Below, in pieces: positions 45,236 through 53,497 of a DNA stretch of 64,000 bases. The stretch is from contig NZ_JARVRF010000028.1 in assembly GCF_030209835.1 (NCBI RefSeq), forward strand, positions 55,899 through 119,898, written 5' to 3'. The stretch comes from Arthrobacter sp. efr-133-R2A-120 (GTDB lineage Bacteria; Actinomycetota; Actinomycetes; Actinomycetales; Micrococcaceae). The translations under genes were made by a program, and so were the position numbers. Below the pieces are notes generated by a model. It did no database searches and was not told the origin of the DNA. It saw nothing but the letters and a program-made list of their open reading frames with translations. Position 1 is the stretch's first letter, and every line of letters starts with the position of its first letter.

Positions 45236-45284
45236 GGCCCCATTCTGCACCGTTTGCCCGCCATGCGGGGCAGTCCCGCGCGAG

Positions 45285-45680
45285 CTATCGCTCGAAATCC
45301 AACGAGAAGCCCGCCCAGGCGTCGGGATGTTCCCGGAGGACGACGTCGACGCCGGCGAGCGCACCGCCGTCGTCGCTCCCGCGAACCTTAGCGGCAACCG
45401 CTACAGCGATGAAGCGGGCCAGCACTTCCGTCGTCGTGAGCTGCCCGGCGAAGTCGGGGTGCTCATCGAGGTTCTTGTAGTTGAGGCCGGCAAGGACGTC
45501 GTCCAGGATGGTTCCGGCTGCGCCGATGTCCAGGACGATCGCGTCGCCGTTCAGTTCGGCCCGGCGGAACGTCACCTCGGCAACGAAAGTGGCCCCGTGG
45601 AGTCCCTGCGCCGGGCCGAACGACTCCCGCGGAAGGCTGTGGGCGATCATGAAGTGCCGGCGGACAGTGAGGCTGAACAT
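45285..45680 (-). CDS. 6-pyruvoyl-tetrahydropterin synthase / QueD-like protein
   Basis: 131 residues. FSLTVRRHFMIAHSLPRESF, HGATFVAEVTF and LDEHPDFAG..TTEVLARFIA follow the PTPS/QueD fold, including zinc-site histidines. It starts two bases after the dehydrogenase stop, so the two are co-translated. No other queuosine or biopterin genes are nearby, so the pathway is uncertain. Confidence 0.8.
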   Translation of the reverse strand: MFSLTVRRHFMIAHSLPRESFGPAQGLHGATFVAEVTFRRAELNGDAIVLDIGAAGTILDDVLAGLNYKNLDEHPDFAGQLTTTEVLARFIAVAVAAKVRGSDDGGALAGVDVVLREHPDAWAGFSLDFER

Positions 45681-45682
45681 CG

Positions 45683-46714
45683 TTAGGCCTTCCTGTCTTT
45701 GGGGTAGGCAATGATGTGGCAAAGGTCGTCCAGTTCGCCGTTTTCCAGGCCGTCGAAGACGCCGGGGAGCTCCTCGAACTGCGACTCTCCCGTCAGGAAG
45801 GCGTCGAAGACAGGGTCCCGCAGGAGGGACACTGCCAGCTCCAGCCGCTCGCTTGAAGTGCGGCGGTGCCGGCGCGAACGTGCCACCACTCCCACCTGGC
45901 TGGCACGGATGGAGAGTCGCCGGGCGTGGAAGTCCTCCCCCAGCGGGAGGGAAACAGCCCGGTTCCCGTACCAGGACATCTCGATGATCTCGCCCTCGTC
46001 CCCCACTAACTGCAGGCTGCGGGCCAGTCCTTCATCCGTCGCCGAGCAGTGGAACACGATGTCGCAATCCTGCTGCGCGTCGTCCGGATGCACGAACTCC
46101 ACGCCCAGGGATTCCACGAACCCGCGCTTTCCCGGATCCGTCTCCACCAGTTGCAAGCGTTCCAGAGGGAAGCTGCGCAGGAGCGCCGCGGTCATGCCGC
46201 CCACGAGTCCGGCGCCGACGACGGCGATCCTGTCACCGAGGCGGGGTCCGGCCTCCCACAGGGCATTGAGGGCGATCTCGGCGATGCCGGTCAGCACGGC
46301 CCGGCGTGCCGGTACACCGTCGGGGATTCGCGTAAGTGAGGTGAGTGGCACGACGTAGCGGTCCTGATGCGGGTGCAGGCAGAAGACGCTCTGGCCGATC
46401 CAGTCTTCGGGGCCGTCTTCAACGACGCCGACTGACAGATAACCGAACTTGACCGGCGCGGGAAAATCCCCGGTTTGATGGGGTGCCCGCATCTTCTTCG
46501 CAATCCGCGGAGGCACGTGCGCTTCATGGACCACGAGCTCTGTGCCCCTGCTGATTCCCGAGTACAAGGCACGGACCAGAACCTCACCCTGGGCCGGCGC
46601 CGGAAGGTCTTCGCTCCGGAGCTCACCTTGGCAGGGGCCCACGGTCCAGTAGGCCAGGGCCGTCTGTCGGTGCGTTTGTGCTCGCTGGGGTGCCGGCTGC
46701 TGCGGGAGAGTCAT
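45683..46714 (-). CDS. Zinc-type medium-chain alcohol dehydrogenase-like protein
   Basis: 343 residues. GroES-like N-terminal part (GEVLVRALYSGISRGTELVV) and Rossmann motif VVGAGLVGGMTAALLRS. The usual catalytic zinc cysteine after the GISRGTE region is lacking, as in related ISRGTE-type MDR proteins that reduce 2-keto or pterin-linked groups. The pairing with the PTPS-like gene suggests action on a pterin or a sugar derived with it. Confidence 0.82.
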   Translation of the reverse strand: MTLPQQPAPQRAQTHRQTALAYWTVGPCQGELRSEDLPAPAQGEVLVRALYSGISRGTELVVHEAHVPPRIAKKMRAPHQTGDFPAPVKFGYLSVGVVEDGPEDWIGQSVFCLHPHQDRYVVPLTSLTRIPDGVPARRAVLTGIAEIALNALWEAGPRLGDRIAVVGAGLVGGMTAALLRSFPLERLQLVETDPGKRGFVESLGVEFVHPDDAQQDCDIVFHCSATDEGLARSLQLVGDEGEIIEMSWYGNRAVSLPLGEDFHARRLSIRASQVGVVARSRRHRRTSSERLELAVSLLRDPVFDAFLTGESQFEELPGVFDGLENGELDDLCHIIAYPKDRKA

Positions 46715-46863
46715 GGTGCTTGCGAATCTAGCCCTGCGGCTGCGATTGCGGAAGGGACGGCACTTAGGAGGGCTGTGCTTGGGAAGGCCGGGCCGTCGTC
46801 CGCGGCCGGCCAGGCGGGGCCGTTTTGGGGAACAGGCCTCCACTCCGGTACCCTATTTCAGTT

Positions 46864-46953
46864 GGTGACGTGTCCGAGCGGCCGAAGGTGCAACACTCGA
46901 AATGTTGTTTGGTGTAAAAGCCAACGTGGGTTCAAATCCCACCGTCACCGCCA
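46864..46953 (+). tRNA. tRNA-Ser(CGA)
   Basis: Acceptor GGTGACG pairs with CGTCACC, the anticodon stem CAACA/TGTTG carries the loop CTCGAAA (anticodon CGA, reading UCG), a long variable arm marks class II, and the T arm has GTGGGTTCAAATCCCAC. The CCA end is encoded (46951-46953). The sequence immediately after CCA begins the candidate mobile element. Confidence 0.97.
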
Positions 46954-46988
46954 CGGGGGTTTTACGAATTGCCCCCGATAGTGATTAC

Positions 46989-47030
46989 GAATTCCCCCGG
47001 AGCGCTGTTTTCCGGGGGAATTCGCCTTTT
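46989..47030 (+). terminator. Intrinsic terminator downstream of tRNA-Ser
   Basis: GAATTCCCCCGG (46989-47000) pairs perfectly with CCGGGGGAATTC (47012-47023) and is followed by GCCTTTTTAG. A strong rho-independent terminator for the tRNA transcript. The motif ACGAATT-CCCCC occurs twice, 23 bases apart, in 46964-46998. Confidence 0.85.
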
Positions 47031-47137
47031 TAGGGCGGTTGATTGGGTCGGCCGTCTTGGCATCTGGTCGACCCGGGCGTGTAACGTTCTACGGATTCCG
47101 GGGACTGCCGCTGTTGCCGTGTGGTTACTGGCACACC

Positions 47138-47170
47138 AACGACCCCGACACCTTGGGTGCCGGGGTCGTT
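47138..47170. terminator. Hairpin after the transposase gene
   Basis: AACGACCCCG (47138-47147) pairs with CGGGGTCGTT (47161-47170), with CACC/GGTG inside and a TTG loop. It sits 16 bases beyond the transposase stop on the minus strand; no T-run follows on either strand. Confidence 0.7.
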
Positions 47171-47186
47171 GCTTGGATGGGTGTTG

Positions 47187-48860
47187 TTAGTCGTTCATTC
47201 GCTCGTCGAGGGTTTTTGTCCGGCGTTCCCTGTTCTTCTTCGGTTCGGGGCCGAAATCCCAGGCTTCGCCTCCCCAGGGGTTTTGCTTTCGCCTCTTGAA
47301 GGACCAGTCCCGCACGATGCGGAAGTTCAGCGATGCGAGCGACAGCGCGAGGAGGAACGCGGTCCGGGGCCTGGTGAAGGTTTTGACGTAGCCTCGCCGC
47401 CAGCTGAGCTTGTTGGTTCGCACGTCGGCGTTGAATGATTCAACGGCGTTGCGGGCCGCGTATTGCTTGACCCAGGATGTGGTCCCGTACAGTGGCCATT
47501 GCGACTCGCGGGCGTGGTCGTCGGGGACGAGAGTGAAAGTTCCGGAACAGCCGCAGGGCTCTCCGGGGGTGCAGTCCGTTTCGGGGTTTTCGTATCCGAG
47601 CCTCATGGATTGGGCGTTGTTGGGGCAGCGAAGCTTGCCGGCGGTTGCGGGTCCTTTGTAGCGTTGGTGTCCGTTTTCCGGGTTGCGCGCACCGTGGGGG
47701 TGGTAGGCGTAGTGGCTGCGCTCGTCGTAGAGTTTGGCCCGGCGCTCCTTTTCGGCGGCGTTGATGTTTGGTGCCGCTGACGAGTCCAGCTCGTATAGCC
47801 GCTTGGGGATGGCCATCGTGAAGAGCCCTCCGTCAATGTAGATGGTCCCGGGGCGGGTGCTTGACATGGTTGTCCTTTGGTTGATGGTCAGGTCGCAGAC
47901 CTGACGGAGGTTTCTACTCCAGAGGGGCAGCTGCCAATTGGTGGCTTTGAGGATGGAATAGCCGCGGTCGGCGTAGACGGTGGTGAGTCGGTAGGCTGCG
48001 CCAGCGATTTTTTTGACGATGTCCAGGCTGGTCAGGCCGGCTTCGGCCCGGCTCGAGCTTGCGGGGACAAGGACGAATGATCTGATGACGCGTGGGGCGT
48101 CGAGGGTTCCTTTCGGGTTGGCGTCAACACCGAAGTGGGCCTCGTATCCGAAGAACATCTCCTTCGGATGGTTCTCGGTGGCGGTCTTCTTTCCTAGGTG
48201 GGCGTCCGGGTCGACGGAGCTCCATTCCTGGGATTCTTCCTTTCCTGCTTTGGTGGCGGGCTTCTTCTCGGGTTTCATCCTTTCCTGTTCAGGTTGCCCT
48301 CTGATCTTCCAGTGGCGTACGGCGTAGGCCTCCACACCTGTGCCGTCGATCGCGATCCCTATGGGGGATGGCACGCTGTCGTGGATTGCTTCGGCAATCA
48401 TTGAGTTCAGAAGGACGTCAAAGCGGGAGACGTTGCCGCGGGTTGCTTTTTCGCTCAGGATCTCTCCCGTTGCCGGGTCGACCCACGGTTCCCCGTCGAC
48501 TGTGAATCTGGCCAATAGTTTTTCGAGGGAGTCGTGGGTTTGCCAGAGGTTCTTGTTTGACACCTCCCCGCCGATGATGCCGAGTTCTTTCTTCTGTTCA
48601 ATGTCGAGCAGTTCGAGATCCTGGGCGATCGCTGTCCAGTGCAGGCATTGGGGTTGGCGAAGCATGTGGTGGTAGAGGCCGCCTACGATGAGGGCTTGGA
48701 AGGGGATCTTCCGTTTGGGGCCCGTCCGGGATGCTTCGTAGTCGATTACCTGTTCGGGCAACTCAATCCGGGCGCCCCACTCGCGGGCGGCCCGTAGTGC
48801 TTGTTTTTGTGTTACCGGTGGCGGGTTTTTCATGTTCCGGACGTTGATGGGTTCAGTCAT
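47187..48860 (-). CDS. DDE transposase (IS1182/IS4-like)
   Basis: 557 residues from ATG 48860. The RNase H-fold triad appears complete: Asp172 in GIAIDGT, Asp298 in TTVYADRGYSI and Glu474 in ARNAVESFNADVR. An insertion domain with a possible zinc knuckle (Cys412, Cys430, Cys436, Cys438; DCTPGEPCGCSG) lies between the last two. The start overlaps the stop of the recombinase-like gene by eight bases, so they are coupled. It should be catalytically competent. I do not recognise the exact IS family. Confidence 0.8.
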   Translation of the reverse strand: MTEPINVRNMKNPPPVTQKQALRAAREWGARIELPEQVIDYEASRTGPKRKIPFQALIVGGLYHHMLRQPQCLHWTAIAQDLELLDIEQKKELGIIGGEVSNKNLWQTHDSLEKLLARFTVDGEPWVDPATGEILSEKATRGNVSRFDVLLNSMIAEAIHDSVPSPIGIAIDGTGVEAYAVRHWKIRGQPEQERMKPEKKPATKAGKEESQEWSSVDPDAHLGKKTATENHPKEMFFGYEAHFGVDANPKGTLDAPRVIRSFVLVPASSSRAEAGLTSLDIVKKIAGAAYRLTTVYADRGYSILKATNWQLPLWSRNLRQVCDLTINQRTTMSSTRPGTIYIDGGLFTMAIPKRLYELDSSAAPNINAAEKERRAKLYDERSHYAYHPHGARNPENGHQRYKGPATAGKLRCPNNAQSMRLGYENPETDCTPGEPCGCSGTFTLVPDDHARESQWPLYGTTSWVKQYAARNAVESFNADVRTNKLSWRRGYVKTFTRPRTAFLLALSLASLNFRIVRDWSFKRRKQNPWGGEAWDFGPEPKKNRERRTKTLDERMND

Positions 48861-49779
48861 GAAAAGTCGCCGCCTCTGCAAACCAGTCCTGCACGTTTCT
48901 GAAGTCGATGTACGGCACAAGGTCAATGAGGGACTTCGTGCCCTGAAGACCGGACATGTACATGACTTCAGCCAAATTGCAGCCGCTGCGAAGCATCCTC
49001 ACCATCCACGTTGTCCGCAATCTGGTGGTCGACGGACGCCAAACCCTCGGGTACTTGATCAAGCCCAGGACCCTGTCAAGGCGTTCGGCTGGAGCGGTGC
49101 CGGTCAGCGGGGCTATGAACGGCTCACCAGGGTGCTGTTCACCGATATCAAGAAGAAGATCCACGTAGCGCTGATGCATCGGCACTTTGCGCGCCCTTTC
49201 CCCGGGAATTTCCATCATGAAAACTTCCCCGTGCAGAACAAGCTGTTCAAGACCGACCGTCATATACTCCTGGGCAATCAGCCCCGCACCCAGACCTAGA
49301 CAAAGCTGCGCCGTCGCTACCCGGCGCCTGAACTTCGTAGACAGTTGCCCGGCCATCTGGAGGTACAGTTCGACTTCCTGGGAGGAGTACGGCGGTTGAA
49401 GCTGACGCATTTCAAAGCTCACCCCGGGAGGCGGCCACGGTGCCCGGCGCGTGACCTCACGCCCCACCCTGACGAGGGAAGCTCGATGGGAGGCCCGTGA
49501 ACTGGGGACCAAATGAGTTGTGGCGGTCTGGACGTACTGCTGCACCCTGGACGGGGTGAAGATGATCTCGACGTCGAGCAACAGGCCGCGCTCGTACGTC
49601 CAGTAGACGTAGTAGGCGATCGCGTGGATGTAGTTCTTCATCGTTTCAGGGCTCAAGTAGCCAAGGCGTCCGGCGACTTCCCGCACGAACGGTCCGATGG
49701 CCGACCATGCTTCCGCAGGGATGCGGCCTGGTTTTGGTTCATAGCTCGCGATCAGCTCGGCTGTGCGTTCGGGGCTCAA
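48853..49779 (-). CDS. Tyrosine recombinase-like protein, probably catalytically inactive
   Basis: 308 residues from TTG 49779 (GGGAGG five bases upstream; the frame is closed just before it). N-terminal SAM-like core-binding domain (~30-115, SPETMKNYIHAIAYYVYWTY) and a C-terminal part resembling the integrase catalytic domain (RPSTTRLRTTWMVRMLRSGC, then MSGLQGTKSLIDLVPYIDF). The box I arginine is replaced (GLGAGLIAQEY), the HxxR histidine is Thr/Ser, and the second His/Trp is missing; only the box II arginine and a possible tyrosine remain. It may act as a DNA-binding partner of the transposase. Confidence 0.65.
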   Translation of the reverse strand: MSPERTAELIASYEPKPGRIPAEAWSAIGPFVREVAGRLGYLSPETMKNYIHAIAYYVYWTYERGLLLDVEIIFTPSRVQQYVQTATTHLVPSSRASHRASLVRVGREVTRRAPWPPPGVSFEMRQLQPPYSSQEVELYLQMAGQLSTKFRRRVATAQLCLGLGAGLIAQEYMTVGLEQLVLHGEVFMMEIPGERARKVPMHQRYVDLLLDIGEQHPGEPFIAPLTGTAPAERLDRVLGLIKYPRVWRPSTTRLRTTWMVRMLRSGCNLAEVMYMSGLQGTKSLIDLVPYIDFRNVQDWFAEAATFHD

Positions 49780-49922
49780 GAGGGCCTCCCGCAGACGTGC
49801 AGGAGGCTAGCAGGGCGGTGGCACCGCCGGCGGCTGACGGATCCGTTCGCGTTGGGCCCGGCGGCGAGCTCGACGGACAGAACGAAGATGACTGTTGTAA
49901 AAGGGCGCACTGAATCCACGCG

Positions 49923-50032
49923 TTGCGTACCCGACACAAAGTGGGTACCATCGTAAACGTCCGAGCAAAAGACATTTACGTAAAGACCCCCCGATGCCGC
50001 GTTGGCGCGCGACTTCGCTTTGGGGGTTTTTT
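49923..50032 (+). ncRNA. Candidate small RNA with promoter and terminator
   Basis: A good promoter TTGCGT (49923-49928), 17 bases, TACCAT (49946-49951) is followed about 35 bases later by an intrinsic terminator: ACCCCC (49986-49991) pairs with GGGGGT (50022-50027) and runs into TTTTTT (50027-50032), with CGCG-TTGG-CGCG inside the loop. No open frame of note lies between. The transcript would be roughly 75 bases. It lies between the recombinase-like gene and the HTH gene and crosses the proposed right end of the element. The rest of the 440-base gap (49780-50218) shows nothing else. Confidence 0.5.
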
Positions 50033-50218
50033 GCGTTTCCAGTGCCGCCTTGTGGCGGCTGGTCATGAGTTCAAGCAGTCCTTTCAGATGATGATCTTTG
50101 GCTACACGGCAGTTGACAGGGCGTCAAATGCGTGTAATGCTATACGTGGGGTTTTGTGTAGCCACGTCGACTAGACTAACATAGACGACATGGCCGTTTT
50201 CCTATGCCTAGAGGCTTC

Positions 50219-50569
50219 ATGAGCCACCCAAGGTATATTCCCCGCAGCTACGCGGCGCATCCGCATGAGTTCGGCAAAGTCGAACACCTCCGCTGGCCAG
50301 CGCCGGAACTCGACACTGACCGAGACCTCGCCAGCGCCGCCCATCTCCAGCACTACTTCTCGCACCGGATCCTTAACCGTTTGAGCGAACTTGGGCTGTC
50401 GCTGCGGGAGTACGCTTCCATGACCGGACAAAACTACGACCGAGTCATCAAGGTCTACCGCGGCAACACCGTCCTGAAGATAGAGGAAGTCTTCCGCGCC
50501 GAGCGTCTGCTCGGTGACGTCATTGACCCTGACGGCACCCCGTTTCATCAGTTCGCCCAATTCGATTAG
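50219..50569 (+). CDS. Small helix-turn-helix protein (XRE-like)
   Basis: 116 residues from ATG 50219 (AGAGG five bases upstream; an ATG 15 bases earlier has no ribosome site). After a ~45-residue polar N-terminus, a helical segment LNRLSELGLSLREYASMTGQ and NYDRVIKVYRGNTVLKIEEV resembles a Cro/XRE HTH that tests entry into promoter DNA. It reads away from the recombinase-transposase operon and is close enough to regulate it. I do not recognise a family. Confidence 0.65.
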   Translation: MSHPRYIPRSYAAHPHEFGKVEHLRWPAPELDTDRDLASAAHLQHYFSHRILNRLSELGLSLREYASMTGQNYDRVIKVYRGNTVLKIEEVFRAERLLGDVIDPDGTPFHQFAQFD

Positions 50570-50698
50570 AGGATGCCCAATCGCTTCGGCGCTACGTTTC
50601 ACACAGGCTGGCAACCCGGTTCCCGCTAACTTCTAACTCACTCCTAAGGCCCCGCGAGCTCTACGGCCCTTTGCAACAACCGAGCGGCGAAAGCTTTG

Positions 50699-51182
50699 TT
50701 CGGCTATGTGACCCTTGACCGTGAACGCCTCGAGCGACTCCCGGAATTGGAATTGACCGGCCCCGTAAAATCACGGACCCAGCGGAATGGGCTGATCCGC
50801 CGCGGTTGTGCCCAGAGTTCGACACAGTTGACTATGGCATCGAACTTCTCATGGCCGACGGGCGGGTGTTTTCCTCGACCTGGGACCCGCCGGGTGACAT
50901 TGTGGGAATTGGGCTGCGTGCCGTCCCGCTCCTGGGACCGGAGTTGCGGCCGACGCCGATGTTGCAATCTGGGACGTCGGCGGACAATGACGCTGGCGCG
51001 ACAGATGCGCCCACGAAATCATGGGCGTGGAGCTCAACTACAGTCGATGGGGCACCGGCTCGGGTTTCTGGTGCCCGGGGGTCAACATCCACTTCAAAAA
51101 CTCGTCGGTTGAGTTGATGCTTGGTGAGTCCGGGCCTGAATGTGTCCTGGTTCCATCAGCCGACAACCTCATTGTCCGGTAG
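50699..51182 (+). pseudogene. Frameshifted hypothetical gene
   Basis: Coding-like protein runs through three frames: YVTLDRERLERLPELELTGP, then (shift near 50770) ITDPAEWADPPRLCPEFDTV and DYGIELLMADGRVFSSTWDP, then (shift near 50945) ADADVAIWDVG, then (shift near 50985) EIMGVELNYSRWGTGSGFWC and FKNSSVELMLGESGPECVLV, ending at TAG 51180-51182. Each piece reads like real protein, so an ancestral gene of about 160 codons has been broken by at least three indels. Family unknown. The gap 50570-50698 holds nothing clear. Confidence 0.7.
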
Positions 51183-51332
51183 GAGTGACCGCCAGCCCGG
51201 GTTCGTCTCCGCCATAGCGAATCCCTTTCGCCAAGGGTGCTTCGGTTCCTACCCCAGGATCGCTGAGTTCCCGTTGGTTTGAGCATCCGGTCAATGCCAA
51301 GATGCAACCAATCAACGATCGGAGATGAATTG

Positions 51333-51506
51333 GTGAGGGTCCGGCCGACGGCAACCGTCAGCGAATGGCTTCTCTCGGTGGCGGAAATGCTTCCCCTTCA
51401 GCATCGGGCTGGTGCCCCATACACCCTGGGTGAAGCGGTTACCGAACTCGGCGAGTATGCTCAAGCGGTCGATGCTTCGGAGTGGAATTCGAACCCCGCA
51501 AAGTAG
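51333..51506 (+). CDS. Small hypothetical protein
   Basis: About 57 residues from GTG 51333 (GGAGAT upstream; TTG 51330 is also possible). The sequence (PTATVSEWLLSVAEMLPLQH, then AVTELGEYAQAVDASEWNSN) has a helical, mildly acidic look. No family recognised, and it sits among broken genes, so it may itself be a remnant. Confidence 0.35.
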   Translation: MRVRPTATVSEWLLSVAEMLPLQHRAGAPYTLGEAVTELGEYAQAVDASEWNSNPAK

Positions 51507-51552
51507 AACCGCGATTCCTTACGAACTGAGATTCAGGCACAGTCTGAAGCCC

Positions 51553-51928
51553 GGCAGCCAGCAGAAGCGCCGATGCGAGGGCATCTCCCGTCTTGAACCC
51601 GGGCAACACGGCGAGTTCACGCCGTCCGGCGGAAGCGGCCTCAGGTACGGTCAGCGTCGGGTTATTCGCCGCCGCCACGGCCTTTGCCGTCACCGCCCGG
51701 ACGTCATGTTCTGGCTTGGTCATCAAGTCTCGGACCCAGGTTGTGTCCGCTCGGAGGCGCTTCCAGAACAGCAGAGCCCCGATATCTGCCTTGCCGATGG
51801 CTCCGGTCCGCGACTTCGGCGAGCACCTCGTCATACACAGGCGATGTGCCTGACTGGTAGGCGGCATGGGCGGCGCGAAGTTTTTCCCAGGCCTCCGGGT
51901 TGAGGACTTGGAATGAGCGTGCCGGCAT
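51553..51928 (-). pseudogene. Frameshifted, truncated hypothetical gene
   Basis: From ATG 51928 the minus strand reads MPARSFQVLNPEAWEKLRAA and SPVYDEVLAEVADR; a shift near 51805 moves the reading to TGAIGKADIGALLFWKRLRA, MTKPEHDVRAVTAKAVAAAN and FKTGDALASALLLAA, after which similarity to ordinary protein composition stops. One indel and loss of the 3' end explain this. The function is unknown. Confidence 0.65.
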
Positions 51929-52198
51929 GTTCATGTTCCGAGGATGCCACAAGCCGGCTGTCTGCCTGTCGGCCCCGGGGCAGTGTCGCGTTGTGCGACC
52001 GAGAATACCATGAAGGAAAGGCGCAACGCCGCCCGCTGCTCAGGATCACATGATGGCACCTCGCAACGACATCGAAGACGACAACCGGGGCAACCACGCC
52101 CACGCTGCGGGCGCGCCCCGCCTCGGTCACCGCATCCGGGAAATCCGCCAACAACTCGACAACCGGCACCACGTTTTGACCCGCTACCGGGTCACCCA

Positions 52199-52440
52199 TG
52201 CTGTTCCGCGTTCCACCAACCGGGCGGGCGCTAGGAAAGTACGGACACCGCCTGATCCGGGACCTGTACGCGCTTCCGAACAAGACGCCCTCGGTTCGAC
52301 TCCCCCGGGACTTTTTCACGGACGAAAGCGTCACCGCGAAGCTGCCCTGGAAAACTTCGACCTGAACATGGCCTTCTTCGCGCAGATTCCGGCAGAATCC
52401 TTTGAAGACGCCCTGACCGAACTGTTGTCTAAAAACAAAT
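52199..52440 (+). pseudogene. Unrecognised broken coding segment
   Basis: ATG 52199 opens MLFRVPPTGRALGKYGHRLI, then LPNKTPSVRLPRDFFTDESV, and stops at 52359; in another frame the text continues as DLNMAFFAQIPAESFEDALT and ELLSKNKS up to the junction with the NERD fragment at 52440. This fits one frameshifted gene whose 3' end is lost. The upstream part 51950-52198 has no convincing frame. No family recognised. Confidence 0.4.
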
Positions 52441-52754
52441 CGCGGCCGCTCGTCAGAGAGGGCGACTGCGAGGCCACCCAAGCGACCCCACTTGGCGCGG
52501 AGCCTTTCCTCGTCCTTCGTCTTGCGGCGCTCATATTCGCGTCGGGCGGACGACCCGGCTACTCCGGACTCAGCGGCCAACGAATCATTAGAAGGTGGTT
52601 CCAGGTCTGGGGACATGGTTTCCGTAGCGTCGGTGGCACAATCCAAACAGAGGACGGTCTTCGTTTCGCTCTCATAAATAGCTTCTGTCCCGGCCGGAAG
52701 AGAGACATCGCACGCCCTGCACACTCCGGCGTACCGGAGCCTCATCTGCTTCAT
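52440..52754 (-). pseudogene. N-terminal fragment of a NERD-domain protein
   Basis: From ATG 52754 the minus strand encodes MKQMRLRYAGVCRACDVSLP, a CxxC pair (CLDC), and SGVAGSSARREYERRKTKDE, RAKWGRLGGLAVALSDERP, the conserved lead-in to actinobacterial nuclease-related-domain proteins. The nuclease domain that should follow is replaced by unrelated sequence at about residue 105. It is a truncated remnant. Confidence 0.65.
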
Positions 52755-52925
52755 AAAGATGACCTTTGGAACAGGGGCACGGACCCAGTCTGCTTGTAGA
52801 CCGCGGCGGTTAGGCCGCGGATGTGCTTTGCCATGGCTCAATCCTCACCCAGGGCAGAACCTTTTTCGGGGGTGCCGCGCATAGCGGTACCCAAAGACCT
52901 CGCGAACTGCATCACGGAGGATCGG

Positions 52926-53411
52926 CTATCGGGCGGCCGTGCCGAGAATGCGCGCCACGATGCGGCCCGGCGATTCCGATGCGTTGATGCGCTCTTGTTC
53001 CACGAACGATAGCGGCTGCCAGCCGTGGTACCAGGCCCGCATCTCGTCCTCGGTGAAGTCTGTCGCTTGTGGCCGCATAGCGTGCCTGCGGACGGTTTCG
53101 TCGAACGTTAGGTCGTAGGCGTAGAACCTCGCGTCGTCGCTTTGCGCGGCGATGCGTTCGAGCATCGCTGAATACCGCTCCGCGTTGAATATCCCTTCGA
53201 GGATGACGTGATGCCCGGCGCTGATGCAGTGAGCTGCCGCGACTTCGAGAAGGTCCGCGTGGGCGAGGCTCTCCTGTTCCCGCTCCCGATACACGATTCG
53301 CCGGAAATGATCCTGACTAAGGATCGCAGTCGGCCAGCCCAGCTCTCGCTGTAGCGCGGCCGCGACGGTGCTCTTACCGGAACCGGAGTTTCCACGCAGG
53401 ACGACGAGCAT
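52926..53411 (-). CDS. P-loop kinase/ATPase (AAA_33, zeta-toxin-like fold)
   Basis: 161 residues from ATG 53411. Walker A RGNSGSGKST (~6-15), a switch-like LSQDHFRR, ILEGIFNAERY and a lid YDLTFDETVRRHAMRPQ resemble small nucleotide or polynucleotide kinases. There is no antitoxin gene beside it. The frame is intact, unlike many neighbours. The substrate is unknown. Confidence 0.75.
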   Translation of the reverse strand: MLVVLRGNSGSGKSTVAAALQRELGWPTAILSQDHFRRIVYREREQESLAHADLLEVAAAHCISAGHHVILEGIFNAERYSAMLERIAAQSDDARFYAYDLTFDETVRRHAMRPQATDFTEDEMRAWYHGWQPLSFVEQERINASESPGRIVARILGTAAR

Positions 53412-53497
53412 GTTCGACCTTAACAGAGGACATGTCCCACGGGGACCGGCCATCTGGCGCCCCGTGAAGGACACTTCCTGGCGCTAGAGTTCGGTCC

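Larger units (their letters stand above)
46954..49992. mobile_element. Candidate ~3 kb transposable element next to tRNA-Ser
   Basis: The interval holds two minus-strand genes, a tyrosine-recombinase-like protein and a DDE transposase. Its ends look like imperfect terminal inverted repeats: GGGGGTTTTACGAATTG at 46955-46971, and the complement of 49973-49991 reads GGGGGTCTTTACGTAAATG, the same with two single-base indels and one change. No clear target duplication is visible. The left end could instead be the tRNA terminator (CGGGGG..CCCCCG), so the boundaries are tentative. Confidence 0.5.

Noticed and set aside
48832..49956. Plus-strand open frames over the recombinase-like gene
   Set aside because: They are antisense shadows; the minus-strand frame has domain similarity and a ribosome site.
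46954..50569. A classical tRNA-integrating prophage or ICE
   Set aside because: No active integrase, no replication, packaging or conjugation genes and no tRNA direct repeat were seen in the window.
51169..51354. Possible 61-residue lipoprotein on the minus strand with an LTGC-like lipobox
   Set aside because: It needs a TTG start without a ribosome site, has no charged N-terminus, and lies among broken genes.
51683..51700. CCGTCACCGCC match to the tRNA-Ser 3' end as a possible attachment-site repeat
   Set aside because: Only 11 bases match and they lie within a GC-rich pseudogene; the T-arm sequence of the tRNA is not repeated, so chance is likely.
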